NCBI RefSeq assembly: GCF_002968635.1
Contig: NZ_PVBN01000006.1
Coordinates: 124,001 to 188,000, forward strand
Length of the DNA: 64,000 nucleotides
Direction: 5' to 3'
Origin: Neorhizobium alkalisoli
Lineage (GTDB): Bacteria; Pseudomonadota; Alphaproteobacteria; Rhizobiales; Rhizobiaceae
The position numbers and the translations under genes are program-made. Each line of letters starts with the position of its first letter. The stretch's first letter is position 1. The notes under the pieces are model-generated. The model did no database searches, was not told where the DNA came from, and was given only the letters and a program-made list of their open reading frames with translations. This document shows positions 7,943 to 17,049 of the stretch, in pieces.

Positions 7943-9340
7943 TCAGCGGGCCGTTTTCTGGCGGCGGACGAGAAGCCAGAACCGCCCGCAGAGAAAGACA
8001 GCGGCTGCGGCAAGACCGAGGACAAAACCGAACCAGACACCCTCCCCTCCGAAACCAAGCGGGAAGGCAAAGATCCAGGCGCAGGCAAACCCGATCGGCC
8101 AGTATGCGATGAGAGCCAGTATCATCGGCACCTTGGTATCCTTGACGCCTCGCAGCAGCCCGGCTCCCACCGCCTGCAGTCCGTCGACGAGCTGAAACGC
8201 ACCGGCAATTGCGATCAGCGGCACGGCAAGGGCCAGCACGGTTTCTGCATCTGCCTGCCGGGTATCGAGGAACAAGGCACCGAGCGCGCGTGGAACCACC
8301 GCGTAAAGCACGCTGCCGATCGCGGTGAAGAAAATACCGATAGCCAGCACGGCGACCGCCGCGCGCCTGACGCCCAACGGATCGTTGCGGCCATTGGCAA
8401 GACCCACGCGCACCGTCGCAACCTGGGCAAGGCCGAGCGGGATCATGAAGGCGATGGATGCAAGCTGCAGCGCGATGCCATGCGCGGCAAGCTGCAGCTT
8501 GCCGATCATTCCCATGAGCAGCGAGGCGGCGGAAAACAGGCTGGTTTCCGCCAGGATGGTAAAGCTGATCGGTAAGCCGAGCGCCACAATCTCGCGGACC
8601 ATGGCCCAGTCCGGGCGCCAGAACCGCACGAAGATCTCGTAGGCCCGCATCCGCGGCTGGCTTTCCACATAGATGACGGCAATCAGGAAGCCGCAGAGAT
8701 TGGCGCTCACCGCTGCGATCGCTGCCCCATGCAGCCCGAGCGCCGGCGCACCGAAATGGCCGAAAATCAGCGTATAGGCGACGGCTGCGTTCATCAGGAA
8801 CATGCCGATCGTGACGTAAAGCACGATGCTGCCCTTCTCCAGGCCCGTGACGAAGCTGCGAAGCGCCATCAATCCGAGCGCGGGGAAGATGCCCCATTGA
8901 GCGATCCTGAGATAGCTCTGCGCGAGAGCTGCAACATCGGGCGCCTGACCGAGCCGCAGCAGGATCGGTTCCGAAAACCACAGGAGCGGCGCTGTGAGAA
9001 CGCTATAGGCGAAGACGATCCAGAAGCCCATTCGCACGGAGCGGCGGACGCGGATAGCATCGTTGTGCCCGAGAGCTTGCGCGACGAGCGGCACCACGGC
9101 ACTCGTAAAGCCGGTGCCGAAGATGAAGACGATGAAGAACATCTGCGTCGCAAGCACGACGGAAGCGAGCTCCGTCGTGCCGAGCCATCCGACCAGGATG
9201 ACATCGGTCGTGTGGATCGCCATCTGTGCAAGCTGTGCCCCCACCAGTGGCACGCCAAGGGCGAAGGTCGCGCGCATATGCGAAGACCAGGAGTTGTCCG
9301 TGGACCCCTGGAACGTCATGGCCTGGCTCGAGCTCGACAT
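7943..9340 (-). CDS. MATE-family multidrug efflux transporter (NorM-type)
   Basis: 465-aa inner-membrane antiporter with about 12 hydrophobic segments arranged as two homologous halves. It begins ATFALGVPLVGAQLAQMAIHTTDVILVGWLG, the usual MatE domain opening. The second half (about from residue 240) repeats the pattern with GLPISFTILAETSLFSAASLLMG. Family members export cationic drugs, dyes or metabolites using Na+ or H+ gradients, and the substrate is not predictable here. The ATG at 9340 follows GGAGG with a 5-base spacer and is preferred over the GTG at 9346. It is followed downstream on the same strand by nothing close, and its upstream neighbour is a separate MFS exporter gene. Confidence 0.93.
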   Translation of the reverse strand: MSSSSQAMTFQGSTDNSWSSHMRATFALGVPLVGAQLAQMAIHTTDVILVGWLGTTELASVVLATQMFFIVFIFGTGFTSAVVPLVAQALGHNDAIRVRRSVRMGFWIVFAYSVLTAPLLWFSEPILLRLGQAPDVAALAQSYLRIAQWGIFPALGLMALRSFVTGLEKGSIVLYVTIGMFLMNAAVAYTLIFGHFGAPALGLHGAAIAAVSANLCGFLIAVIYVESQPRMRAYEIFVRFWRPDWAMVREIVALGLPISFTILAETSLFSAASLLMGMIGKLQLAAHGIALQLASIAFMIPLGLAQVATVRVGLANGRNDPLGVRRAAVAVLAIGIFFTAIGSVLYAVVPRALGALFLDTRQADAETVLALAVPLIAIAGAFQLVDGLQAVGAGLLRGVKDTKVPMILALIAYWPIGFACAWIFAFPLGFGGEGVWFGFVLGLAAAAVFLCGRFWLLVRRQKTAR

Positions 9341-9466
9341 GGGCACCTCCGCAGACGAAAAACGCCGCTTCCAGGAACTGGCGAGCGGCGGATGCCTCGC
9401 GTATAAAGAAGCATTCGCCGGGCGGCAACACTTTGCCGCGATTCAGCAGAATTTTTGGCCGTCTCT

Positions 9467-10726
9467 TCAAGAAATCTGATGGCTGAGTTCGTTTTCCCGC
9501 ACCACGAGTGGAACTTTCCGCGAAATCTTGCTCAAAAACACCAAAATGGCCACCAGCATGAAGATCGCCGCCATCATGTAGGGTGCGCCGGCGAACTCCA
9601 CCGCCGCATGCGGACCGGTGAAGGCACCGAAGAGTTGCGTAAAGATCGCGGGACCGATGATCGTCGTCAGACTCGTGAGACTGGCCATCGCGCCCTGCAG
9701 TTCACCTTGGGCAGACGGGGGGACCTTGCCGGCCGCTATGCTTCTCAGCGGCGGATCGGCAACATTTTCGATCGTCGTCGCAAGGATGATCGCATAGACC
9801 ATCCAGCCTTCCCAGGCGAAAGCATATCCCATCAGTCCGAGGCACGAAAAGGAAAGACCAAGGACCGCCGTCTTCCATTCGCCGAGGACCGGCACGAGCT
9901 TCGGCAGGACAAATGCCATGACGAGCGCCGCACAGATTCCGAAAAGCCCTAGCGAAAGACCGATTTGACCTTCGCTCCAGCCGTAGCGATAGGCCGAAAC
10001 GAAGGACCAGACGGATGGGTAGACGGCATGCGCCAGCCAGTAGAGGAACATCACCAGCATGACCCAGCCGATGCCCGGATAATGGCGCATCTGGCGCAAC
10101 GCTCCGAGCGGGTTTGCCCGCCGCCATTCAAACCTGCGGCGATTGGCCCTGTCGAGGGTCTCCGGCAGCAGGAACCAGGCAGCGATGAAATTGGCGAGTG
10201 ACAGGAGACCGGCCCCCAGAAACGGCACGCGTGGGCCTAATTCTCCAAGGAGGCCCCCGATGACCGGGCCGACGGTAAAGCCGACACCGAATGCGATCCC
10301 GATCAGGCCGAAATTCTTGGCGCGGTTTTCGTCATTGCTGATATCGGCGATATAGGCTGAGCACGTCGCGAAGCTGCCGCCGGAAATGCCGGCCAATACC
10401 CGCCCAACGAACAGCATCCAGAAGCTGGTCGCCGCCGCGCAGATCAGGTTGTCGAGCGCGAAGGTAAGGACGGATGCCAGCAGGATCGGTCGTCGCCCGA
10501 AACGGTCGCTCAGGTTTCCGAGGAGCGGCGCGAAGAGGAACTGCATGGCGGAATAGATAAGGAGAAGCCAGCCACCGTCGACGGCGGCAGCGCTCATGTC
10601 GTCGCCCGTCAATTCCCGCAGGAACGTCGGCAGCACGGGCATGATGATCGCGATCCCGATGACATCCAGGAACAGGATCATGAAGACCAGAAAAAGACCG
10701 CGGCGAACGAATTTCGGGTCGAGCAT
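9467..10726 (-). CDS. MFS transporter, TetA-like (drug:H+ antiporter, 12 TM)
   Basis: 419-aa major facilitator protein. The N-terminus LVFMILFLDVIGIAIIMPVLP, the GNLSDRFGRRPILL loop 2-3 signature and the GRVLAGISGGSFATCSAYIADI helix match the TetA (tetracycline efflux, DHA1) subgroup. Chromosomal rhizobial members are usually intrinsic transporters of unknown substrate, so tetracycline resistance should not be assumed. No tetR-type regulator is adjacent. A LysR gene lies 138 bases upstream on the same strand. The ATG at 10726 follows GAGAGACATCCG. Confidence 0.9.
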   Translation of the reverse strand: MLDPKFVRRGLFLVFMILFLDVIGIAIIMPVLPTFLRELTGDDMSAAAVDGGWLLLIYSAMQFLFAPLLGNLSDRFGRRPILLASVLTFALDNLICAAATSFWMLFVGRVLAGISGGSFATCSAYIADISNDENRAKNFGLIGIAFGVGFTVGPVIGGLLGELGPRVPFLGAGLLSLANFIAAWFLLPETLDRANRRRFEWRRANPLGALRQMRHYPGIGWVMLVMFLYWLAHAVYPSVWSFVSAYRYGWSEGQIGLSLGLFGICAALVMAFVLPKLVPVLGEWKTAVLGLSFSCLGLMGYAFAWEGWMVYAIILATTIENVADPPLRSIAAGKVPPSAQGELQGAMASLTSLTTIIGPAIFTQLFGAFTGPHAAVEFAGAPYMMAAIFMLVAILVFLSKISRKVPLVVRENELSHQIS

Positions 10727-10864
10727 CGGATGTCTCTCTAGGATCTGGTGGTTTCTGGAAAGACGACCGTGTCGCCGCGAAGCCTACATAAACGCAAACG
10801 GAAAAGGAAACAATCCGTGAACATTTCAAAGTTTTTGATGCGAGATGAGCCGGCTTGATATCGG

Positions 10865-11770
10865 TTACGGCGCGCGCCGCTGTTCCGCCTTGAGAAAATC
10901 GAGGAAAGCCCGCAGCGGGGCCGGAATGTGCCGCCGCCCGTGATAGTAGAGAAACGGACCGGAGAACTCCTGGGCCCAGCCTTCCAGCACCGGCAGCAGT
11001 TCGCCCCTACCCAGGGCAGGAGCCAGAAACTCCTCGAAGCTGAAGATGATCCCGATCCCCTGGCAGGCGAGGCTCACTTCAAGCTCGGTGGTTTCGGCCA
11101 CCAGTACGGCGGGCGGATGGATCGTGAACTCCCTGCCGTTTTCCTCGAAGGTCCAGGGCACGATCCGCCCGCTTGCAAAGCGGTGCAATATGCATCGGTG
11201 CTGCAGGAGGTCGCGCGGGTGCTGCGGCATCCCGTATTCCTCAAGATAGGACGGCGCGGCCGCCCCGACAAAGCGCTGGACCCGCTGACCGATCGGCACG
11301 GCGATCATATCCTGATGCAGTGATTCCTCGTAACGCACACCCGCATCAAAACCTTCGGCGAGAATATCGATAAAAGCGTCGTTGCTTGATACCTCCAGCG
11401 TGATGCCGGGATATTGCTTCAGGAACCGACCGGCTATGTCCGGCAGGATATTGCGCGCAACGATACCCGGCACGTTCAGTCTGAGCCGCCCGACGGGCGT
11501 ATCGCGGAAACTGTTGATGCCATCGATTGCCGCTTCGATCTCCGCCAGCCCCGGTCCGAGACGCTCCAGCAATCGCTCGCCTACCTCCGTAAGCGTTACC
11601 GTTCTTGTGGTACGATTGAGGAGCCGGACCCCCAGACGCGTCTCCAGCCGCCGCATCGCTTCGCTGAGCGACGAGGCGGATACGCCGCGCACCTTGCCCG
11701 CCGCACGGAAACTTCTGAGCCTCGCAACGGTTGCAAATGCGTCGAGATCGGCCAGCGGAAGATCAGGCAT
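10865..11770 (-). CDS. LysR-family transcriptional regulator (divergent from aldo/keto reductase)
   Basis: 301 aa. The N-terminal winged helix-turn-helix (about 3-62; LDAFATVARLRSFRAAGKVRGVSASSLSEAMRRLE) is followed by a periplasmic-binding-like effector domain (about 90-295). It resembles the large group of LysR regulators of oxidoreductase genes. The ATG at 11770 (MPDLPLADLDAF) is used. A TTG five codons earlier is possible. It is divergently transcribed from the aldo/keto reductase at 11880, so the 109-base gap probably holds the shared operator. An interrupted GTGC...GCAC symmetry is visible at about 11794-11819. Confidence 0.92.
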   Translation of the reverse strand: MPDLPLADLDAFATVARLRSFRAAGKVRGVSASSLSEAMRRLETRLGVRLLNRTTRTVTLTEVGERLLERLGPGLAEIEAAIDGINSFRDTPVGRLRLNVPGIVARNILPDIAGRFLKQYPGITLEVSSNDAFIDILAEGFDAGVRYEESLHQDMIAVPIGQRVQRFVGAAAPSYLEEYGMPQHPRDLLQHRCILHRFASGRIVPWTFEENGREFTIHPPAVLVAETTELEVSLACQGIGIIFSFEEFLAPALGRGELLPVLEGWAQEFSGPFLYYHGRRHIPAPLRAFLDFLKAEQRRAP

Positions 11771-11879
11771 TGTACGAAAATCCAAACACCCTGTGCATGA
11801 CCATACGGATTATCGCACAAAGAAATCCGGCGTAAAAGGGCCTCGCATCTGACAGAGATTTTAAGCAAGGAGCAAAGCA

Positions 11880-12872
11880 ATGGACACGCGCCAACTTGGA
11901 AAGACCGGTCCGCGGGTTTCCGCAATCGGCCTCGGCTGCATGGGAATGTCCGATTTTTACGGCCCCACGGACCGCAGCGAAAGCATAGCCACGATCCATG
12001 CCGCCCTGGATGCAGGTATCAATGTCCTGGATACCGGCGATTTCTACGGCATGGGCCACAATGAAATGCTGATCGGAGAGGCCTTGCGCGGGCGGCGACG
12101 GGAAGACGCCATCATCAGCGTCAAGTTCGGGGCTTTGCGCGATCCGAAGCGCAACTGGTACGGCTACGACTCGCGCCCGGCAGCTGTCCGAAACTTTCTG
12201 GGCTATAGCCTGACCCGGCTTGGGGTCGACTATATCGACATTTATCGGCCGGCCCGGCTCGATCCCAATGTCCCGATCGAGGACACGATCGGCGCGATGG
12301 CGGATCTCGTGAAGGAAGGCTATATCCGCCATATCGGGCTCTCCGAGGTCGGAGCCGAGACTATTCGCCGTGCAGCCAAGGTCGCCCCCATCTGCGATCT
12401 ACAGATCGAGTATTCGCTCATCTCGCGCGGCATAGAGGACGAAATCCTGCCGACCTGCCGCGAACTCGGCATCGGCATCACCGCTTATGGCGTCCTGTCG
12501 CGCGGCCTCATCAGCGGTCATTGGAAGAAGGAAAACGCGGCCCAAGGCGACTTCCGGGCCTTCAGTCCCCGCTTCCAGGAGGGCAATGTCGACAGCAATC
12601 TCGCGCTGGTCGAAGCGTTGCGGGAAATCGCGGACCGCAAGGCCGTCTCGGTGGCGCAAATCGCGATCGCCTGGGTTGCGACGAGAGGAGGCGACATCAT
12701 CCCGCTTGTTGGCGCCCGCCGCCGCGACCGGCTGACGGAATCGCTCGGCGCACTCGATGTGACGCTGTCTTCGGACGATCTTGCCGCCATCGAAAGAGCG
12801 GTACCGAAAGGTGCCGCCGCCGGCGCGCGTTATCCTGCCGCCCAACTCGCCCATATGGACAGCGAGAAATAG
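11880..12872 (+). CDS. Aldo/keto reductase (catalytic His replaced)
   Basis: 330-aa NADPH-type aldo/keto reductase with a TIM barrel. It begins [21 protein letters not shown]. Catalytic residues D51 (VLDTGDFYG), Y56 and K82 (SVKFG) are present. The strand that normally carries the catalytic His (as in YYQHRVDP) reads IYRPARLDP, which places Ala125 at the His position. C-terminal NADP contacts are in [16 protein letters not shown]. Loss of the His suggests altered chemistry or substrate rather than simple carbonyl reduction. It is controlled most likely by the divergent LysR gene. The start ATG follows AAGGAGCAAAGCA. Confidence 0.92.
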   Translation: MDTRQLGKTGPRVSAIGLGCMGMSDFYGPTDRSESIATIHAALDAGINVLDTGDFYGMGHNEMLIGEALRGRRREDAIISVKFGALRDPKRNWYGYDSRPAAVRNFLGYSLTRLGVDYIDIYRPARLDPNVPIEDTIGAMADLVKEGYIRHIGLSEVGAETIRRAAKVAPICDLQIEYSLISRGIEDEILPTCRELGIGITAYGVLSRGLISGHWKKENAAQGDFRAFSPRFQEGNVDSNLALVEALREIADRKAVSVAQIAIAWVATRGGDIIPLVGARRRDRLTESLGALDVTLSSDDLAAIERAVPKGAAAGARYPAAQLAHMDSEK

Positions 12873-12885
12873 TCGATCAGCAGCA

Positions 12886-12913
12886 CCAGGCGAGCGCCCA
12901 ACCGCTCGCCTGG
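12886..12913 (+). terminator. GC-rich hairpin after the aldo/keto reductase gene
   Basis: Perfect 11-bp stem CCAGGCGAGCG / CGCTCGCCTGG with a 6-base loop, 14 bases past the stop codon. No T-run follows, so it may be a 3'-end stabiliser or a Rho-assisted terminator. Confidence 0.5.
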
Positions 12914-13006
12914 CAGCAATACGTGCATCAGAAGTAAGATTGACAGCGAAGCCGGTTCGCTACAGTCTAACGGAAGGGGAATTCCGCAAAAAAATGGGGG
13001 CTTCTT

Positions 13007-13378
13007 ATGCGCAACCTGCTGGCAATCGCATTTATACTCATGTCGGGCGGCACAGCATTGGCAGACATGAAGGTTTCTTTCGACTGGGGCTCGACGAAGA
13101 AGTGCTTCGACTCCAAGTCGCCGCCGATATCTTTGTCCGGGGTTCCCGCCGGAACCAAGAAGCTCGACATCCGGATGAAGGACATGAACGTCCCTGACTA
13201 CAATCACGGTGGCGGCAAGGTCGACTATACCGGTCAGAAATCGCTGGGCTACGGCGCCTTCAGCTATACCGGCCCCTGCCCGCCGTCGGGAAAACACAAA
13301 TACCGTTTCACGGTCAAGGCGCTCGACGCCGGCGGCAAGACGATCGCCACAGCAACCGCCGATAAGATGTTCCCCTGA
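13007..13378 (+). CDS. Exported PEBP-like (YbhB/YbcL family) small protein
   Basis: 123 aa with a signal peptide (MRNLLAIAFILMSGGTALA, cleavage after ALA about residue 19). The mature part shows the phosphatidylethanolamine-binding-protein pattern FDSKSPPISLSGVPAGTKKLDIRMKDMNVPDYNHGGG, then SYTGPCPPSGKHKYRFTVKALD. It is shorter than canonical YbhB/YbcL proteins (about 160-180 aa). The GPCPPxGxHxYRFTVxALD motif is well preserved. Likely periplasmic, ligand unknown. It stands alone between the aldo/keto reductase and DUF2938 genes. Confidence 0.8.
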   Translation: MRNLLAIAFILMSGGTALADMKVSFDWGSTKKCFDSKSPPISLSGVPAGTKKLDIRMKDMNVPDYNHGGGKVDYTGQKSLGYGAFSYTGPCPPSGKHKYRFTVKALDAGGKTIATATADKMFP

Positions 13379-13449
13379 CCGCACGGTCCGGCTCGACATT
13401 CGCGGCTGGAGATCATAGAGAGAAACTCTTCTCCTATGGCGGCCTTCCC

Positions 13450-13929
13450 ATGATCGAACTTCTCTGGCGCGGCATTCTGATCGGCATCGGCGCCACCATC
13501 CTTATGGACCTCTGGGCAATCCTGCTGCACCGCGTTTTCGGCCAGCCCAAGGCCAACTGGGCACCGGGCGGACGCTGGTTCTGGCATCTCTCCCGCGGGA
13601 CCGTGTTCCACGAGAGCATCGCCGCAGCAGAACCCCATACCCACGAGCTGGCGCTCGGCTGGGCGGGCCACTACGCAGTCGGCGTCGTCTATGGGGTGGC
13701 TTTCGCCTTCATCGTCGGGCTCGGCTGGTTCTCTGCCCCGACCTTTGTGCCGGCATGGATCTTCGGCATAGTTACGGTCGCCGCCGGCTGGTTCCTCATG
13801 CAGCCTGGAATGGAGCTTGGCTGGGCCGCGTCGAAGACGCCGAAGCCGAACAAGGTCCGCTTTCTCAATCTCGCCGCTCACACGGTTTTCGCGCTCGGGC
13901 TCTACGGATCTACACTCCTGATCCGCTGA
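13450..13929 (+). CDS. DUF2938 integral membrane protein
   Basis: 159 aa with four predicted transmembrane segments (about 5-25, 70-95, 100-122 and 138-158). The features GILIGIGATILMDLWAILLHRVFG, an aromatic W-A-P-G-G-R-W-F-W-H-L segment, and HELALGWAGHYAVGVVYG fit the DUF2938 family. Function is unknown. Histidines near the membrane face (H46, H58, H63, H65, H73) could bind metal, which is inference only. No clear partner is adjacent. Confidence 0.8.
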   Translation: MIELLWRGILIGIGATILMDLWAILLHRVFGQPKANWAPGGRWFWHLSRGTVFHESIAAAEPHTHELALGWAGHYAVGVVYGVAFAFIVGLGWFSAPTFVPAWIFGIVTVAAGWFLMQPGMELGWAASKTPKPNKVRFLNLAAHTVFALGLYGSTLLIR

Positions 13930-14075
13930 TCCTCCAGACCCCGCTTCACGCGGTCGAGCGTCCCGCAGCGATCGCACCTTGGAAAAGGCGATGGTCGCCC
14001 GCCCTTCTATTTCCTGAATCGCCCTGCGAACCGGCAGAACCAACACCCTGAAAAGCCCGGTACTTTTCTCGCGGC

Positions 14076-14100
14076 TTGACATGTTGTTTTTTTATAACAT
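14076..14100 (+). promoter_or_regulatory. Promoter / operator candidate for the SRPBCC gene
   Basis: TTGACA at 14076-14081 overlaps an AT-rich interrupted palindrome ATGTT...AACAT (14081-14100). The palindrome would sit across the spacer, a usual repressor position. ATTATT 17 bases after the -35 is a possible -10. Confidence 0.45.
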
Positions 14101-14126
14101 TATTCTGAACGGAACAAGGGAGAAGG

Positions 14127-14609
14127 ATGATGGAACTGAAGTTCAAGGTATCGGGCCGGATCGCAAAGCCGGTCGAGGAAGTGTTCGAGGCCGTCGCCGA
14201 TCCGAAGAAGCTCTCCGGCTATTTTACGACTGGCGGCGCACAAGGGCGACTGGAAACCGGCGCAACGGTCACCTGGGATTTTCACGACTTTCCGGGCGCT
14301 TTCCCCGTGCAGGTCGTGAAGGTCGAGAAAGACAAGGAGATCGTTCTGAAATGGGAGGCCAATGAAGGTGAACCCGGCGAGGCTCCCGGCGACAATCCGG
14401 CCGGCAAATACATGACGACCGTGACCATGACCTTCGAACCACTCGAAGACAACCGCACCCTGGTGACGATCGCCGAAGAAGGCTGGAGGGAAACACCCGG
14501 CGGACTGACCGCCTCCTACGGCAATTGTCAGGGCTGGTCTCAGATGCTCTGCGCCATGAAGGCCTATGTCGAATACGGCATCAACCTCCGCGAGGGAATG
14601 TACAAGTGA
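14127..14609 (+). CDS. SRPBCC / AHSA1-type START-fold protein
   Basis: 160-aa hydrophobic-pocket protein of the SRPBCC superfamily (AHSA1-like branch). It opens KVSGRIAKPVEEVFEAVADPKKLSGYFTTGGAQG and has the typical conserved tail GNCQGWSQMLCAMKAYVEYGINLREG. Members bind lipids or small hydrophobic ligands, or act as hydrolase/cyclase-like proteins. Function here is unknown. Relatives often sit beside an ArsR regulator, but none is adjacent in this window. Two consecutive ATG codons (14127, 14130) follow GGGAGAAGG, and the first is given. Confidence 0.85.
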   Translation: MMELKFKVSGRIAKPVEEVFEAVADPKKLSGYFTTGGAQGRLETGATVTWDFHDFPGAFPVQVVKVEKDKEIVLKWEANEGEPGEAPGDNPAGKYMTTVTMTFEPLEDNRTLVTIAEEGWRETPGGLTASYGNCQGWSQMLCAMKAYVEYGINLREGMYK

Positions 14610-14704
14610 GCTTCGATCGAGAGATTGAGGCGCCGCTGCCGTCGGCACACCGCGCCTCCCTCGACCTTAAAGCAAGCTGAAGACCGGCCAATCTCGGCTA
14701 AACC

Positions 14705-15610
14705 TCAGACCTCCCCGGAGAACGTATCGCAGGCCTTCATGTCGCCGGTATCGAAACCGCGCTTGAACCAGCGCATGCGCTGCTCCGAGGTGCCGTGGTT
14801 GAAGCTTTCCGGCACGACATAGCCCTGGCTGCGTTTCTGCAGCGTATCGTCACCGATCTGCTGTGCGGCATTCAGCGCCTCTTCCAGATCGCCGCGTTCC
14901 AGAATGCCCCTTTGCTCGGTGAATTTGCCCCAGACGCCGGCAAAGCAGTCCGCCTGCAATTCGACCCGCACCGACATCTGGTTTGCCTCGGTCTCGCTCA
15001 TCCGCTGGCGCGCCTGGTTGAAGCGCGGCAGGATGCCGAGCAGGTTCTGCACATGATGCCCGACCTCGTGCGCGACGACATAGGCTTCCGCAAAGTCGCC
15101 GGCGGCATCGAAACGCTGCTCGAGTTCGCCGAAGAATTCCGTATCGAGATAGACCTTGCGATCGTTAGGGCAGTAGAAGGGACCGGTTGCGGAGGAAGCA
15201 AAGCCACAGGCCGAGTTCACCTGTCCGGAAAACAGCACCAGGCTTGGCTCCTGGTAGGTCTGGCCGTTCGCCTGGAAAATGCCGTTCCAGGTATCCTCTG
15301 TTTCGGCGAGGACGGTACGAACAAAGGCAGTGGTGTCGTCATTGGCGGGCGCTCTGTTTGTCTGCTGCTGCGTGCCGGAGCCATCCAAACCGATATCGCC
15401 GCCCGAAAGCAGCGTCAGGGGATTGATGCCGGTGATCCAGCAGATGATCAGAATGAGGACGATGCCGCCGATGCTGAGCCCGCCCCCGCCTCGGCGCCCG
15501 CCGCCGATGGGGATGCGGAACCCGCCGCCACGCCCGAACGGGCTGCCGCCCGTGGAGGCACCGCGCCGGTCCTCGACATTGTCCGATTGACGGCGGCCTT
15601 TCCATTCCAT
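14705..15610 (-). CDS. YpfJ-family neutral zinc metallopeptidase, membrane-anchored
   Basis: 301 aa. A Gly/Arg-rich N-terminal tail (1-44) precedes one transmembrane helix (about 46-64), then a periplasmic Zincin-like domain. The active-site motif HEVGHH is at 181-186, with Glu182 as the general base and H181 and H185 as zinc ligands. ELQADCFAG follows with the further acidic ligand. Two Cys pairs are consistent with a secreted domain. The ATG at 15610 is preceded by AGGAGATCCTGAG. The family is widespread but physiologically uncharacterised. The gene ends 95 bases from the convergent SRPBCC gene. Confidence 0.93.
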   Translation of the reverse strand: MEWKGRRQSDNVEDRRGASTGGSPFGRGGGFRIPIGGGRRGGGGLSIGGIVLILIICWITGINPLTLLSGGDIGLDGSGTQQQTNRAPANDDTTAFVRTVLAETEDTWNGIFQANGQTYQEPSLVLFSGQVNSACGFASSATGPFYCPNDRKVYLDTEFFGELEQRFDAAGDFAEAYVVAHEVGHHVQNLLGILPRFNQARQRMSETEANQMSVRVELQADCFAGVWGKFTEQRGILERGDLEEALNAAQQIGDDTLQKRSQGYVVPESFNHGTSEQRMRWFKRGFDTGDMKACDTFSGEV

Positions 15611-15700
15611 CTCAGGATCTCCTATCGCGAATAACGCTCATCACGCGATATAACGCAGATGACGGGAAAAAGGAGCCATCACCCCGCGGAAGATTTGTTC

Positions 15701-16912
15701 TCAGGCGACCTGCAGCATCTTCTTGCCAGGCAGGAAGACCGTCAGCAGCCCAAGTGCCGGAAGAAAGGCGCAGATGGTATAGACGAAACTGATGCCGTAA
15801 AGGTCGGCAAAGATGCCGAGCACGGCCGCCGCAATGCCGCCGATGCCGAAGGCGAGCCCGAAAAAGATGCCGGCGATCATGCCGACACGGCCGGGCACCA
15901 GTTCCTGCGCCATCACCACGATCGCCGGGAAGGACGAAGCCATGATGAAGCCGACGATCGCAGAAAGCGCGATGGTCACGGGAAGGTTCGCAAACGGCAT
16001 GGCGAGCGTGAAGGGCAGCGCACCGAGGATCGAGAACCAGATGACCACCTTTGAGCCGAACCGGTCGCCGATCGGGCCGCCGACAACCGTTCCCAGCGCC
16101 ACGGCGCCGAGGAAGATGAAGAGCATGATCTGCGACTGCTGTACCGTGACGCCGAAACGTTCGATCACGAAAAACGTGTAGTAGCTGCTGATGCTCGCCA
16201 TGTAGATGTTCTTCGAGAATGTCAGCAACGCCAGCACGACGAGCGCCGTCGCCACCGTCCGCTTGGAAAGGCTGTGCGCGTTCAAAATCCTTTTCCGGCC
16301 CTTGTTGGCCGCCATATGCGCCTTGTACCAGCGCGCCACCCAGGCCAGGATGACAATTCCGAGCATGGCGATGACCGAGAACCAGGCAACGCTCCCCTGC
16401 CCGTTCGGCACGATGATGAAGGCGGCGAGCAGCGGACCAATCGACTGGCCGAAATTGCCGCCGACCTGGAATGTCGCTTGCGCGAAACCGTAGCGGCCGC
16501 CGGAGGCAAGCCGGGCGACGCGGGAAGATTCCGGGTGGAAGACGGCCGAGCCTATGCCGATCAGCGAGGCGGCGATCACAAGCATCGGGTAGGAATGTGC
16601 CCATGCCAGGATGAACAGGCCGACAAAGGTGGAGCCCATGCCGACCGGCAGCGAATAGGGAAACGGTTTCTTGTCGGTAACGATGCCGATCACCGGCTGC
16701 AGCAGCGATGCCGTGCACTGGAAGGCGAGCGTCAGGATCCCGATTTGCCAGAAGTCGAGCGCAAAGTCGGTCTTCAGCATCGGATAGATCGCCGAAATCA
16801 TCGACTGCATGATGTCGTTCAGCATGTGGCAGAAACTGACGGCAAAAATGATCGGCAGGACCGTCACCTCCGCTGCGGCAGCGGCGACGGGCTTCGAAGT
16901 TGCATCGGCCAT
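15701..16912 (-). CDS. MFS transporter, fosmidomycin-resistance (Fsr) family
   Basis: 403-aa 12-TM transporter. The motif SFCHMLNDIMQSMISAIYPMLK at the first helix and GIVTDKKPFPYSLPVGM in loop 2-3 are diagnostic of the Fsr subgroup of drug:H+ antiporters. The same holds for GSAVFHPESSRVARLASGGRYGFAQATFQVGGNFGQ. Natural substrates are unknown. The ATG at 16912 (MADATSKP) has GGAGG eight bases upstream. An upstream ATG at 16918 is too close to that site. It is oriented head-to-tail with the DUF2306 gene. Confidence 0.92.
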   Translation of the reverse strand: MADATSKPVAAAAAEVTVLPIIFAVSFCHMLNDIMQSMISAIYPMLKTDFALDFWQIGILTLAFQCTASLLQPVIGIVTDKKPFPYSLPVGMGSTFVGLFILAWAHSYPMLVIAASLIGIGSAVFHPESSRVARLASGGRYGFAQATFQVGGNFGQSIGPLLAAFIIVPNGQGSVAWFSVIAMLGIVILAWVARWYKAHMAANKGRKRILNAHSLSKRTVATALVVLALLTFSKNIYMASISSYYTFFVIERFGVTVQQSQIMLFIFLGAVALGTVVGGPIGDRFGSKVVIWFSILGALPFTLAMPFANLPVTIALSAIVGFIMASSFPAIVVMAQELVPGRVGMIAGIFFGLAFGIGGIAAAVLGIFADLYGISFVYTICAFLPALGLLTVFLPGKKMLQVA

Positions 16913-17049
16913 GAGCATTTCCTCCGCGCAAGCGGTCCTCAGCGATGGCCGTTGCGGCAAATTCCTTATTGCCGGTGTTTATTCCCGCAAGCCGCAGCTG
17001 TCCATGACAGCAAGGCTGATATCGGTACGGTTCGGGATTTTTTGTCGGA

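Noticed and set aside
9467-10726. Tetracycline-resistance gene call
   Set aside because: TetA-like sequence only; no tetR neighbour and no mobile context. Treated as a general MFS exporter.
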